Shown here: one piece after another, positions 26,566-34,440 of the stretch
Numbering within the stretch: the stretch's first letter is position 1
How the letters are laid out: the number at the start of each line of letters is the position of its first letter
Translations under genes and position numbers: made by a program
NCBI RefSeq assembly: GCF_016908465.1
Contig: NZ_JAFBDY010000001.1
Coordinates: forward strand, 248,001-312,000
Length of the DNA: 64,000 nt
Source: Lysinibacillus composti
GTDB lineage: Bacteria > Bacillota > Bacilli > Bacillales_A > Planococcaceae
Direction: 5' to 3'
Notes under the pieces: generated by a model
The model's input: only the letters and a program-made list of their open reading frames with translations
Databases searched by the model: none
Told to the model about the DNA's origin: nothing

Positions 26566-27222
26566 TTGGTAAATATGGAAAAAAGATGCTGTTCCCCAGG
26601 CATTCTTTGTTTATTAATCCTCTTTTATTTTTCACTTCAACAAAAAGACTCATCTAAAACCACTGAAGAGTTAATTACAACAATTCCACAAGTTAATGAA
26701 CAAACAAAACAATTGAGTAATGACCAAACAAATAATGAACAAAATGAAATAGTTTCAAATAAACAGGTAATTGTCGATGTTAAAGGTGCTGTAAAATTCC
26801 CCGGAGTCTATCAATTAACCTCAGAGGAAAGAGTAATAGACGCCATCACTTATGCTGGTGGTTATTTAGAAGAGGCAGAAACACGCTATATTAATCATGC
26901 GCAAAAGTTACTAGATGAAATGGTCATCTATATACCTAAAAAAGGGGAGAGCCTTGATGAAATGCAATCCATTGGACAAGGGGTTCATTCTACATCATTT
27001 AATTCAAACGCAAGTCCGTCATCAGGCGATCTAGTGAATTTAAATACGGCGGATGAAACGGCTCTCTCTACATTACCAGGAATCGGCCCTTCTAAAGCTC
27101 AGGCAATATTGGCATATCGTGATGAAAATGGCTCTTTTAAATCAATCGATGAATTAAAGAACGTCTCTGGAATTGGTGAAAAAACGTTTGAGAAATTGAA
27201 AGATTCCATCGTTGTTAAATAA
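26566..27222 (+). CDS. comEA: Competence protein ComEA, 5' end disturbed
   Basis: DNA receptor of the competence system, anchored in the membrane and binding double-stranded DNA outside. After a transmembrane segment (ILCLLILFYFSL) and a linker comes an SLBB domain (IVDVKGAVKFPGVYQL, about residues 68-115). The C-terminal double helix-hairpin-helix DNA-binding domain follows (LVNLNTADETALSTLPGIGP to ISGIGEKTFEKLKDSIVVK). The 5' end is odd: the only in-frame starts (TTG 26566, ATG 26575) lack a ribosome-binding site. The site GAAAGGG (about 26535-26541) instead leads into another frame encoding QKIIGKYGKKMLFP, which would join GILCLLILFYF if one C were missing from the CCCC at 26594-26597. The gene may be frameshifted, or the base may be a sequencing error. 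Confidence 0.85.
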   Translation: MVNMEKRCCSPGILCLLILFYFSLQQKDSSKTTEELITTIPQVNEQTKQLSNDQTNNEQNEIVSNKQVIVDVKGAVKFPGVYQLTSEERVIDAITYAGGYLEEAETRYINHAQKLLDEMVIYIPKKGESLDEMQSIGQGVHSTSFNSNASPSSGDLVNLNTADETALSTLPGIGPSKAQAILAYRDENGSFKSIDELKNVSGIGEKTFEKLKDSIVVK

Positions 27223-27297
27223 TCAAATAATTACAACATTGCATATATAGCATTTTACTACTAAACTTAAACTATATATCGTAATGGAGGTAGTCAT

Positions 27298-27750
27298 ATG
27301 GAGCGCATTACATGGGATCAATTTTTCATGGCACAAAGCCATTTATTAGCACTTAGAAGTACATGTTCGAGGTTAGCAGTTGGTGCAACCATTGTACGCG
27401 AAAATAGGATAATTGCAGCAGGATATAATGGGTCCATCTCTGGGGATGAACATTGTATTGAGAAGGGTTGTTATGTAGTGGACAATCATTGTATTCGTAC
27501 AATCCATGCGGAAGTGAATGCATTATTACAATGTGCAAAGTATGGTACACCTACTAAAGATGCAGATCTTTATGTAACTCATTTTCCGTGTTTATCTTGT
27601 TCGAAATCAATTATCCAATCAGGCATAAAGAATGTCTATTATGCTAGTGATTATAAAAATAATCCTTATGCTTTAGAACTTTTTGAAAAGGCTAACGTGA
27701 ATGTCGTACATGTACCATTTGATGGGGCAAAAATTGATTTTCTAAAGTAA
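27298..27750 (+). CDS. comEB: ComEB / dCMP deaminase family protein
   Basis: 150-aa zinc-dependent deoxycytidylate deaminase homologue. It lies in the comE operon; in B. subtilis it is dispensable for transformation. The zinc site is HAEVNALLQC (about residues 70-79, His and catalytic Glu) with FPCLSCSKSIIQ (Cys-x2-Cys). N-terminal ITWDQFFMAQSHLLALRSTC and VGATIVRENRIIAAGYNGS are family hallmarks, as is the additional zinc-binding set around GDEHCIEKGC. The ATG at 27298 follows ATGGAGGTAGTC. Confidence 0.95.
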   Translation: MERITWDQFFMAQSHLLALRSTCSRLAVGATIVRENRIIAAGYNGSISGDEHCIEKGCYVVDNHCIRTIHAEVNALLQCAKYGTPTKDADLYVTHFPCLSCSKSIIQSGIKNVYYASDYKNNPYALELFEKANVNVVHVPFDGAKIDFLK

Positions 27751-27805
27751 CTTGTAGCCTAAGTGCTTCTATCGAAAAATTGTTACCTATCTGAAAAGAA
27801 GGCGA

Positions 27806-30118
27806 ATGATTTATTTGATAAAATTCTTTACACATAAAACGTTATTCTACGCCTTGTCGATTTTAGTTGCCGCAATTGCAGCCCACGAATCGGTGAGGCT
27901 TTTAATGTTACTAGGATTACTTGTTTTATATTGCATTTATAGGAGAATAGAAATCTTCCATATCATCAGCGTAAGCGTTCTTGGATTGGTGGCATTTTTC
28001 TATTTTTCAATTCTTTTAAAGGACTTGAATAAGCCATTACAATTACCTACAGTCTTAACATGGACAGGCGAATATAAAATAAATGGTTCTAAATTACGTG
28101 GATTCATGGAGGATGATGAAGGGAGAATAGTATATGTTCTTTATGAGTTTCAGTCTGAAGAAGAAAAACGTTTCCATCAATCCATCCCGTTAGTGGGGAA
28201 ACAGTATGTCGTAGAAGGAGTAGTTGTTGAACCGTCAAAGCCCCCACATAAATATGCATTTTCTATGGAGAATTATTTAAAAGGTAAGGGAGCAAAAGGA
28301 ATATTAGAAATTTCTAATTGGAGATTTGTGAAAACGAAAACATCATTCTCCCAAAGAATTAGTAGCCACCGCTATAAATTAATCAAACATATTGAATCAA
28401 CTTTTCCCCAAACACTTACTGCGGAAGCGCAGGCACTCTTAATTGGCTATCAGGAACAAGTGGATCATGAGACATCTAGGGCCTATCAAATATTAGGTAT
28501 TACACATTTATTTGCGATCTCAGGCCTTCATATTGCTATCGTCTCTTTTATGTTTTTCCAAGGACTGTTAAGGTTAAATGTACGCCGTGAAATTGCTACC
28601 ATTGTGTTAATTGTAATTTTACCGATTTATGCAATTCTAGCAGGTGGTACACCTTCTGTATGGCGATCTGTACTAATGGTTGAGTTAGTTGTTCTAATTC
28701 GCTATAAAAGCCACCTAACGGTCGATGATGCGCTCTGTGTAAGTTTTATATGTTTTGTATTATTAGAGCCTTGGTCAATTTACCAAGTAGGTTTTCAACT
28801 ATCTTATTTGGCAACAGCTGCCTTAATCTTTTCTAGTCATATTATTAATCGATTTTCCTCTTGGATTGTACAATCATTTTTTATTACTTTTGTTTGTCAA
28901 TTACTCGTTTACCCTCTGTTACTTTTTCACTTTTATGAAATGAGTATCTCTTCTTTTATGGTAAATATTCCTTTTGTTCCACTTTTTTCATTTATTATCC
29001 TTCCTATAAATATCTTGCTACTTGTTCTTACATTTTTACCTGGTCCGTTCGCATCCATCATGTTTTGGCTATATGAGCCTTGTCGTTTATTCATTACAAA
29101 GTTAATTGAGGTTTTACAATCGTTACCTTACCAGTTGTGGAATCCAGGAAAGCCATCACTATTTCTATTAGCTATAGCCTTTGTAGGGGTTTTTATAACC
29201 TTTTATTTACTAGATATACGTGATAAATGGTACAAAGTCGTAATATCTTTACTATTACCAATATTATGTTTGCATTTTAGTGGTAAAGCATTTAACGAAT
29301 TGAAAATCTCATTTATTAATGTAGGACAGGGTGACAGTATACTCATTGAGTTACCCTTTCAAAAAGAAGTAGTTCTAATTGATACAGGAGGGTTACTTCG
29401 ATTCCAACAAGAGGAGTGGAAAATGCCATCCCCCCCTTATGAAGTTGGTCGACAAATTGTTGTGCCCTATTTAAAAGGGAAGGGAATTAATGTGATTGAC
29501 AAATTAATAATTACACACGCTGATGCCGATCATGTTGAAGGAGCAGAAGAAATTCTAAAAGAAATAAAGGTAGTTGAAATTCATATTTCACCGGGTTCAT
29601 ATAAGAAAGAGATCATGGACGATTTAATTACAGAAGCGGTTAAACAGCAAATACCAATTAAAGAACAACTCTCGTTAAATCATTGGAAGGTACAAAATGT
29701 TACTTTTCAATATGTTTGGCCCGATGAAACAACGTATGAAGGAAATAACGATTCACTTGGTTTGTACATTAAGAAAGGCAATTTTGATGCGTTATTTACA
29801 GGGGACTTAGAAAAAGAGGGGGAATATGAACTAATAAGTAAGTTACCTGAATTAAAGAATATTGATTTACTAAAGGCAGGACATCATGGCAGTAAAACAT
29901 CTAGTACTGAGGAATTTATTAATCAATTAAATCCCTCGTTAACGATTTTTAGCGCGGGTGAAAATAATCGATATGGGCATCCAAGTAAAGAAGTTGTGGA
30001 GCGATTTAATCAATTAGAATTATCTTCTCTTGTAACGGGAGAAGTTGGGACGATTGAAATTAAAGTAGAAGAAGAGCAATTGAAACTAGAAACGACTTAT
30101 ACGAGAGAAAACCAATAA
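27806..30118 (+). CDS. comEC: DNA internalization-related competence protein ComEC/Rec2
   Basis: 770-aa polytopic membrane protein forming the channel for single-stranded DNA uptake. The N-terminal membrane helices are followed by an OB-like soluble segment (DUF4131, about 70-190). The Competence domain comes next (about 215-480, with ISGLHIAIVSFMFFQGLLRL and LAGGTPSVWRSVLMVELVVL). The C-terminal metallo-beta-lactamase domain begins at ISFINVGQGDSILIELP with DTGG and HADADHVEG, and ends ...LLKAGHHGSKTS. The length is typical. The ATG at 27806 follows AAAAGAAGGCGA. A strong terminator follows. It completes the comEA-comEB-comEC unit. Confidence 0.96.
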   Translation: MIYLIKFFTHKTLFYALSILVAAIAAHESVRLLMLLGLLVLYCIYRRIEIFHIISVSVLGLVAFFYFSILLKDLNKPLQLPTVLTWTGEYKINGSKLRGFMEDDEGRIVYVLYEFQSEEEKRFHQSIPLVGKQYVVEGVVVEPSKPPHKYAFSMENYLKGKGAKGILEISNWRFVKTKTSFSQRISSHRYKLIKHIESTFPQTLTAEAQALLIGYQEQVDHETSRAYQILGITHLFAISGLHIAIVSFMFFQGLLRLNVRREIATIVLIVILPIYAILAGGTPSVWRSVLMVELVVLIRYKSHLTVDDALCVSFICFVLLEPWSIYQVGFQLSYLATAALIFSSHIINRFSSWIVQSFFITFVCQLLVYPLLLFHFYEMSISSFMVNIPFVPLFSFIILPINILLLVLTFLPGPFASIMFWLYEPCRLFITKLIEVLQSLPYQLWNPGKPSLFLLAIAFVGVFITFYLLDIRDKWYKVVISLLLPILCLHFSGKAFNELKISFINVGQGDSILIELPFQKEVVLIDTGGLLRFQQEEWKMPSPPYEVGRQIVVPYLKGKGINVIDKLIITHADADHVEGAEEILKEIKVVEIHISPGSYKKEIMDDLITEAVKQQIPIKEQLSLNHWKVQNVTFQYVWPDETTYEGNNDSLGLYIKKGNFDALFTGDLEKEGEYELISKLPELKNIDLLKAGHHGSKTSSTEEFINQLNPSLTIFSAGENNRYGHPSKEVVERFNQLELSSLVTGEVGTIEIKVEEEQLKLETTYTRENQ

Positions 30119-30190
30119 AAAAGCTTTGTCAAAATGACAAAGCTTTTTACCTTCTTCAGTAGAAGTCTTACGCTTCTATAGAAGGGTAAA
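30117..30190. terminator. Terminator of comEC, with a second hairpin facing yqzM
   Basis: AAGCTTTGTCA / TGACAAAGCTT with flanking A and T runs (about 30117-30147) terminates comEC. A second hairpin, ACCTTCTTCAGTAGAAG with CTTCTATAGAAGGGT (about 30149-30187), lies next to it and could serve the convergent yqzM transcript. Confidence 0.8.
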
Positions 30191-30235
30191 GAGAAATATA
30201 ATTAAAAAATGATTGCAAGTTTCCGGCGGATGTCA

Positions 30236-30400
30236 TTAAGCGGCAGCATCGATTATTGTTGCAATGATAAACATTATTGCAAAGAATACAAATGATACTC
30301 CAAACCCAACGCCAGCATCGATTGCATCGTTACGCATAGAAGCTCCATTTTTACCTTCAAATGGATTATGTGTTACAAAGTTATCGTTTTGATGTCCCAT
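30236..30400 (-). CDS. yqzM: YqzM family protein
   Basis: 54-aa small membrane protein. Reading the minus strand from the ATG at 30400 (preceded by TAGGAGGGATTTAT) gives a polar N-terminus MGHQNDNFVTHNPFEGKNGA. The conserved core SMRNDAIDAGVGFGVSFVFF and one transmembrane helix AIMFIIATIIDAAA follow. YqzM is found between comEC and holA in Bacillus, the same place and orientation as here. Function unknown. Confidence 0.85.
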   Translation of the reverse strand: MGHQNDNFVTHNPFEGKNGASMRNDAIDAGVGFGVSFVFFAIMFIIATIIDAAA

Positions 30401-30576
30401 ATAAATCCCTCCTACTCAAATTCCATTATAAGTCAATGCATATTAAAAAGCCATATTGATTGAGGCAATTTCTACTACGTTCCAATTTTTAAGATGACAT
30501 AATTTCGACAAAGATGCAAGAAATATAAAAAAGTGTATACTTGAAAGTACGAATAGTTAATAGGGAGGTTCCCTTC

Positions 30577-31590
30577 ATGTTTGATAAGATTTGGAGAAAC
30601 ATTAAAAATGGTCAAATAGCTCCAGTATATTGTATTGTTGGAGAAGAATCGTATTTTATAGATGAAACCATAAATAGATTAAAAAGTGCATTAACAGTTA
30701 ATGAAGAACTTGAAATGATGACCTTTGACTTAGAAGAATCACCAGTAGATTTAGTTATAGACGAAGCAGATACATATCCGTTTTTTACAGAACGTAAGCT
30801 TGTTATTGCAAAGAATGCTCTCTTTTTAAAAGCTACAGAAAAGGGAAAAGAAAAGATTGACCATGATTTAAAAAGACTTGAACTTTGGCTTGATCATCCT
30901 TCTGACTTTGCAGTTACTGTTTTTATTGCACCTTATGAAAAATTAGATGAGCGTAAAAAAATTACAAAAGCAATGAAACAAAATAGTGTCGTATTAAACG
31001 CTGAAACATTAAACGAAAATGATTTATCTGTCTGGATCCGTAATGCAGTAGATGCTTATGGTAAAACAATTTCCAATGAAGCAATCGATAAATTAGTCGA
31101 AATGGTTGGCGCCAATATGTTGCAATTGCAAATGGAAATTGAGAAGATTTGTCTTTATTTAGGTCAAGATGATAAGCAGATTACTGACCATTTAGTGCAG
31201 GATTTAGTTGCCAAAACATTAGAGCATGATGCTTTTAAAATGTTGAATGCATATTTAGAACATAATAATACAGAAGCACTTAAAATTTATCATGATCTAT
31301 TACGACAAAAACAAGAACCCATCATGCTTGTTGGGTTACTTTCCTCTAACATTAGAACGATGAACAATGTTTATTATTTGCAGAAAAAAGGTTATCATCC
31401 TACTCAAATTGCAAAAAATTTAAAGATTCATCCTTACCGTGTAAAGTTAATGGTTGAAAATCGAAAACGGCCAAGTGAAGAAAACATCTTGAAAGCTCTT
31501 CAAAAATTGTCAGAAATTGACTTGCAATTAAAGTCAACTGGTGGCAATAGAGAGCGGTTGTTAGAGATGTTCTTGTTGAAGAAGCTATAA
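30577..31590 (+). CDS. holA: DNA polymerase III subunit delta
   Basis: 337-aa clamp-loader subunit (YqeN) that opens the sliding clamp. N-terminal PVYCIVGEESYFIDETINRL holds the (degenerate) P-loop region; LVIAKNALFL, the SVWIRNAVDAYGKTIS helix and the C-terminal LLRQKQEPIMLVGLLSSNIR and LSEIDLQLKSTGGNRERLLE collar segment are typical. A longer frame opens upstream at 30541, but GGGAGG at 30563-30568 directs the ATG at 30577. It is transcribed away from yqzM and ends at a clear terminator. Confidence 0.95.
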   Translation: MFDKIWRNIKNGQIAPVYCIVGEESYFIDETINRLKSALTVNEELEMMTFDLEESPVDLVIDEADTYPFFTERKLVIAKNALFLKATEKGKEKIDHDLKRLELWLDHPSDFAVTVFIAPYEKLDERKKITKAMKQNSVVLNAETLNENDLSVWIRNAVDAYGKTISNEAIDKLVEMVGANMLQLQMEIEKICLYLGQDDKQITDHLVQDLVAKTLEHDAFKMLNAYLEHNNTEALKIYHDLLRQKQEPIMLVGLLSSNIRTMNNVYYLQKKGYHPTQIAKNLKIHPYRVKLMVENRKRPSEENILKALQKLSEIDLQLKSTGGNRERLLEMFLLKKL

Positions 31591-31600
31591 TTTAAAATCT

Positions 31601-31640
31601 AACAAAAAATCCATCCTTGATAGGATGGATTTTTTGTATT
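31601..31640 (+). terminator. Terminator of holA
   Basis: AAAAAATCCATCC and GGATGGATTTTTT with loop TTGATA, followed by T residues. Confidence 0.9.
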
Positions 31641-31747
31641 TATATCAGCTGAAATGGCTAATATACTCACAAAGGTTTACTAAAACAGAAGTCAGTACAT
31701 TTAAAAATAGTAATTATCTATAATAACGTAAGAATTTCTTGAAGATG

Positions 31748-31785
31748 GAAAAAAGATCAATTGCATAATGCAATTGATCTTTGTA
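31748..31785 (-). terminator. Terminator of rpsT
   Basis: Palindrome AAAGATCAATTGCAT / ATGCAATTGATCTTT (about 31752-31782) preceded by extra A residues, giving a stem plus T run on the minus strand directly after rpsT. Confidence 0.85.
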
Positions 31786-31791
31786 AGTTCA

Positions 31792-32043
31792 TTAGTTTGC
31801 TTTTTGAGCAAGACGTGATTTTTTGCGAGCTGCAGCGTTTTTGTGGATAAGACCTTTAGAAGCTGCTTTATCAAGAGCTTTAGAAGCAGCTACTACTAAT
31901 TCTTGTGCGTTTTCAGCGTTGTTAGCTAAAGCTTGTTCAGCTTTTTTAACAGTTGTACGCATTGCAGATTTAGCTTGTGAATTAGCTGCGTTTGCTTTTT
32001 CAGCAACTTTTACACGTTTAATTGCAGATTTAATATTTGGCAT
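31792..32043 (-). CDS. rpsT: 30S ribosomal protein S20
   Basis: 83-aa basic protein binding 16S rRNA early in 30S assembly. It starts [20 protein letters not shown] and ends [20 protein letters not shown], both diagnostic. The frame extends three codons upstream, but TAGGAGGTGAAAGTT directly precedes the ATG at 32043. Divergent from gpr, as in Bacillus. Confidence 0.98.
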   Translation of the reverse strand: MPNIKSAIKRVKVAEKANAANSQAKSAMRTTVKKAEQALANNAENAQELVVAASKALDKAASKGLIHKNAAARKKSRLAQKAN

Positions 32044-32116
32044 AACTTTCACCTCCTAAGTAAGGTACGAGATGAGTAACTTCTCATTAGTTTCATGTGT
32101 CAATACAACAAAAATC

Positions 32117-32145
32117 ATTCTACCAAACGCACGGAATAATTGCAA
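32117..32145 (-). promoter_or_regulatory. Putative sigma-A promoter of rpsT
   Basis: On the minus strand: TTGCAA (32145-32140), 17-bp spacer, TAGAAT (32122-32117). It is positioned about 75 nt before the rpsT start codon. Confidence 0.6.
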
Positions 32146-32159
32146 GATATAAATGCAAA

Positions 32160-32189
32160 GAATATTTACTTGACAGTTTGAACATTATA
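32160..32189 (+). promoter_or_regulatory. Possible sigma-F/sigma-G promoter of gpr
   Basis: GAATA (32160-32164) and CATTATA (32183-32189), separated by 18 bp, fit the forespore sigma -35 (GNATA) and -10 (CATNNTA) pattern. gpr is a forespore gene in Bacillus. The implied start site would leave a leader of only about 10 nt, a point against it. Confidence 0.4.
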
Positions 32190-32205
32190 AAAGTGAGGTG
32201 ATTAT

Positions 32206-33234
32206 ATGGCAGAAGTAAATTGGAGCAGAACCGATCTTATTGATGAAGCAGATGAGGTTGTTGCCCACCAGACCAAACAGCAAAAAGAGAAATTAAAAGA
32301 TTCAAATGGCGTTTTAATTGAAGAGATTAAAGAGAATCGGGTCAAAATTACGAAAGTCATTGTCGACAAACAAGGACAAGAAGAGATAGGAAAAAAAGAA
32401 GGTACTTATATTACTCTCTCAGTTCCCACATTAAATATCGATGATGATATAGGATTTAAACAGTTAGAAGCTGCATTTATGAAGTATTTAAATGATATTC
32501 ATAAAGGAATCACACTAGGAGAAGACGATAAAGTTCTCGTAATTGGACTAGGAAATAAGACAATTACACCTGACGCAGTTGGTCCTTTTGCAATTGATTC
32601 AATGCAAATTGAACAATTAGACCATCCGAATGAACACCTTATTATGTACGCTCCAGGTGTTACAGGACAAACAGGTTTTGAAACAAGTGACTTCGTTCAT
32701 GCATTGACAGAAAAAATTAAACCAGCACTAGTTATTGTCATTGATGCATTAGCAACAAGAGGAAGTGATCGTTTGTGTAAAACGATTCAAATTACAAATA
32801 CTGGTATTCATCCGGGATCCGGTGTTGGCAATCAAAGAGCAGAAATATCGAAGGAAGTATTAGGAGTACCTGTTACAGCAATTGGGATTCCAACAGTTGT
32901 TGATGCAACAGTCATTATCGCGGATGCTGTCGAAAAAGTTTTTCGCTCTATTGCAGCAAAAATTCATGAGAAAGATAAGCCTTCTCGAAAGCTATCTGTT
33001 ACCTCATGGCAACCTGATCCAAATGAAAGAATTGATTTTAGTGTATTAAAACCAATTTTTGGTGAGTGGTCTACCTGGTCTCAGAATGACCGACTTCAAC
33101 TTTTCCAAGAAGTTCTGTCTTCTCATCCAGAACGGCTAATTGTTACGCCGAAAGAAGTCGATATATGGATTAATAAGTACTCTTATCTAATCAGTTCAGG
33201 CTTATTTAAATGGGTTAACAAAACAGCAAAATAA
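32206..33234 (+). CDS. gpr: GPR endopeptidase (germination protease)
   Basis: 342-aa aspartate-type protease that degrades small acid-soluble spore proteins during germination. It is made in the forespore as a zymogen with an N-terminal propeptide. Sequence features: RTDLIDEADEVV at the N-terminus, VLVIGLGNKTITPDAVGPFA (about residues 110-129), APGVTGQTGFETSDFV, VIVIDALATRGSDRLCKTIQ, TGIHPGSGVGNQR and GIPTVVDATVI. The length is close to the 368-371 aa of Bacillus. The ATG at 32206 follows GTGAGGTGATTAT. spoIIP follows after 45-51 nt. Confidence 0.96.
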   Translation: MAEVNWSRTDLIDEADEVVAHQTKQQKEKLKDSNGVLIEEIKENRVKITKVIVDKQGQEEIGKKEGTYITLSVPTLNIDDDIGFKQLEAAFMKYLNDIHKGITLGEDDKVLVIGLGNKTITPDAVGPFAIDSMQIEQLDHPNEHLIMYAPGVTGQTGFETSDFVHALTEKIKPALVIVIDALATRGSDRLCKTIQITNTGIHPGSGVGNQRAEISKEVLGVPVTAIGIPTVVDATVIIADAVEKVFRSIAAKIHEKDKPSRKLSVTSWQPDPNERIDFSVLKPIFGEWSTWSQNDRLQLFQEVLSSHPERLIVTPKEVDIWINKYSYLISSGLFKWVNKTAK

Positions 33235-33285
33235 TGTTCTAAATTTTCTCTCCTCTCCATAAGGTAGTGGAAGGAGAGGATGTCA

Positions 33286-34116
33286 ATGTTAAAAAAATTA
33301 AAAGTATTATCTGTTTTTCTATTCTTCTTTTTTATGTTGCCTATAATTGCAGGACAATTGCCTTTTCCGAATAACGAAAAATTAGTGCATCCTAAAGAAA
33401 AAGCTGAAGAAAAGCCAGTCGTTTATGCAGCAAGCAGTGAAACAGTTACGGCTACAGATGTAGCACCAAATTATAATCCATTTGAAGTCTTATTTGTCTT
33501 TACACATTCTCATGAAACATATAAACCGGTCATGAAAAATGCCAATGGAACAGTTGCAGTTTACGATGATCAAACGAATCTTTTCTCCATGCAAAAGACG
33601 ATGGCAGATTATTTCCGCTTGAACGGTTTAACGGCAACCACATTGGATGTCGATGTAATGAAGTTGCTAAAACAAAATGGTGCACAGATGTACCAGGCAT
33701 ACGCCACAGTTAGACCTTATCTAAGTAAAGAAATAAAGCAAAAAAAATATGATTTAATTCTAGATATTCATCGGGATTCTCTACCTGGAGCAAAAACGAC
33801 AATTAAGCACAATGAAGTTAATTATGCGAAGGTTGCATTTGTTATTGGAGCTGAAAATCCAAATTACAAGGCGAATTTAAGCAATGCAAATGCATTGAAT
33901 AGTTCACTAAATAGTATTGTTCCAGGAATTTCTCGTGGAATTATTGAGAAAAAAGGCGAAGGTGTTGACGGTGTATACAATCAAGATTTGGCTAAAGAAA
34001 TACTATTAATTGAAATTGGTGGACCTGATAATACGGAAGATGAAGTGTACCGCACAATTTCCATTTTAGCCCAAGCGATTGCAAAAACATTTGCGAATCC
34101 AGAATTAGCATCTTAA
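33286..34116 (+). CDS. spoIIP: Stage II sporulation protein P
   Basis: Cell-wall amidase/endopeptidase that works with SpoIID and SpoIIM during engulfment. The protein (276 aa from the ATG at 33286, or 278 from 33280) has an N-terminal transmembrane segment (VLSVFLFFFFMLPIIAG) and the SpoIIP domain: VLFVFTHSHETYKPVMKN (zinc His and Glu), KYDLILDIHRDSLPGAKTTI (second His), FVIGAENPNYKAN and ILLIEIGGPDNTEDEVYRTI. It is clearly shorter than the roughly 400-aa B. subtilis protein, with a reduced linker between membrane anchor and domain. The Shine-Dalgarno AAGGAGAGG (33271-33279) abuts the first ATG and is better placed for 33286; it lies in a hairpin. Confidence 0.92.
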   Translation: MLKKLKVLSVFLFFFFMLPIIAGQLPFPNNEKLVHPKEKAEEKPVVYAASSETVTATDVAPNYNPFEVLFVFTHSHETYKPVMKNANGTVAVYDDQTNLFSMQKTMADYFRLNGLTATTLDVDVMKLLKQNGAQMYQAYATVRPYLSKEIKQKKYDLILDIHRDSLPGAKTTIKHNEVNYAKVAFVIGAENPNYKANLSNANALNSSLNSIVPGISRGIIEKKGEGVDGVYNQDLAKEILLIEIGGPDNTEDEVYRTISILAQAIAKTFANPELAS

Positions 34117-34440
34117 AACAATTATTAGAATTGTTGTTGATTATTATGATAATCATGTTTTTTTTACTCGAACATTGCGTAAATAGCTTGTTCACTGATA
34201 TAATTCAAATAAGATTAGCCTTTTTGCGAAGAAAAAGACATTTTCTTACGTATATGAATTAAATTTTTACTATATTTCAGTAGGGTGTACCCTCTACTGA
34301 TAAAGGTTAAAGCCTCCAGCGTATGAATGATTTTGTAACAATTTTTGTTATGAAAATTGTTACAAAATTTGCTCAATATGTTTCTACAAGTTTGTAGAAT
34401 CATACGCGGGAGGCGTATTTGATTAGGAGTGGACAACTAC
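34117..34440. repeat. spoIIP-lepA spacer with palindromic element A
   Basis: After spoIIP there are short inverted repeats (AATTATTAGAATTGTT, GATTATTATGATAATC) with a T run near 34160, a likely terminator. Element A spans about 34279-34417: hairpin CAGTAGGG/CCCTCTACTG, then TAAAGGTTAAAGCCTCC, then an outer inverted repeat GCCTCCAGCGTATGA / TCATACGCGGGAGGC. That repeat encloses two inner hairpins (ATTTTGTAACAATTTT / AAAATTGTTACAAAAT and TCTACAA/TTGTAGA). The yqxA gene found here in B. subtilis is absent. Confidence 0.65.
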
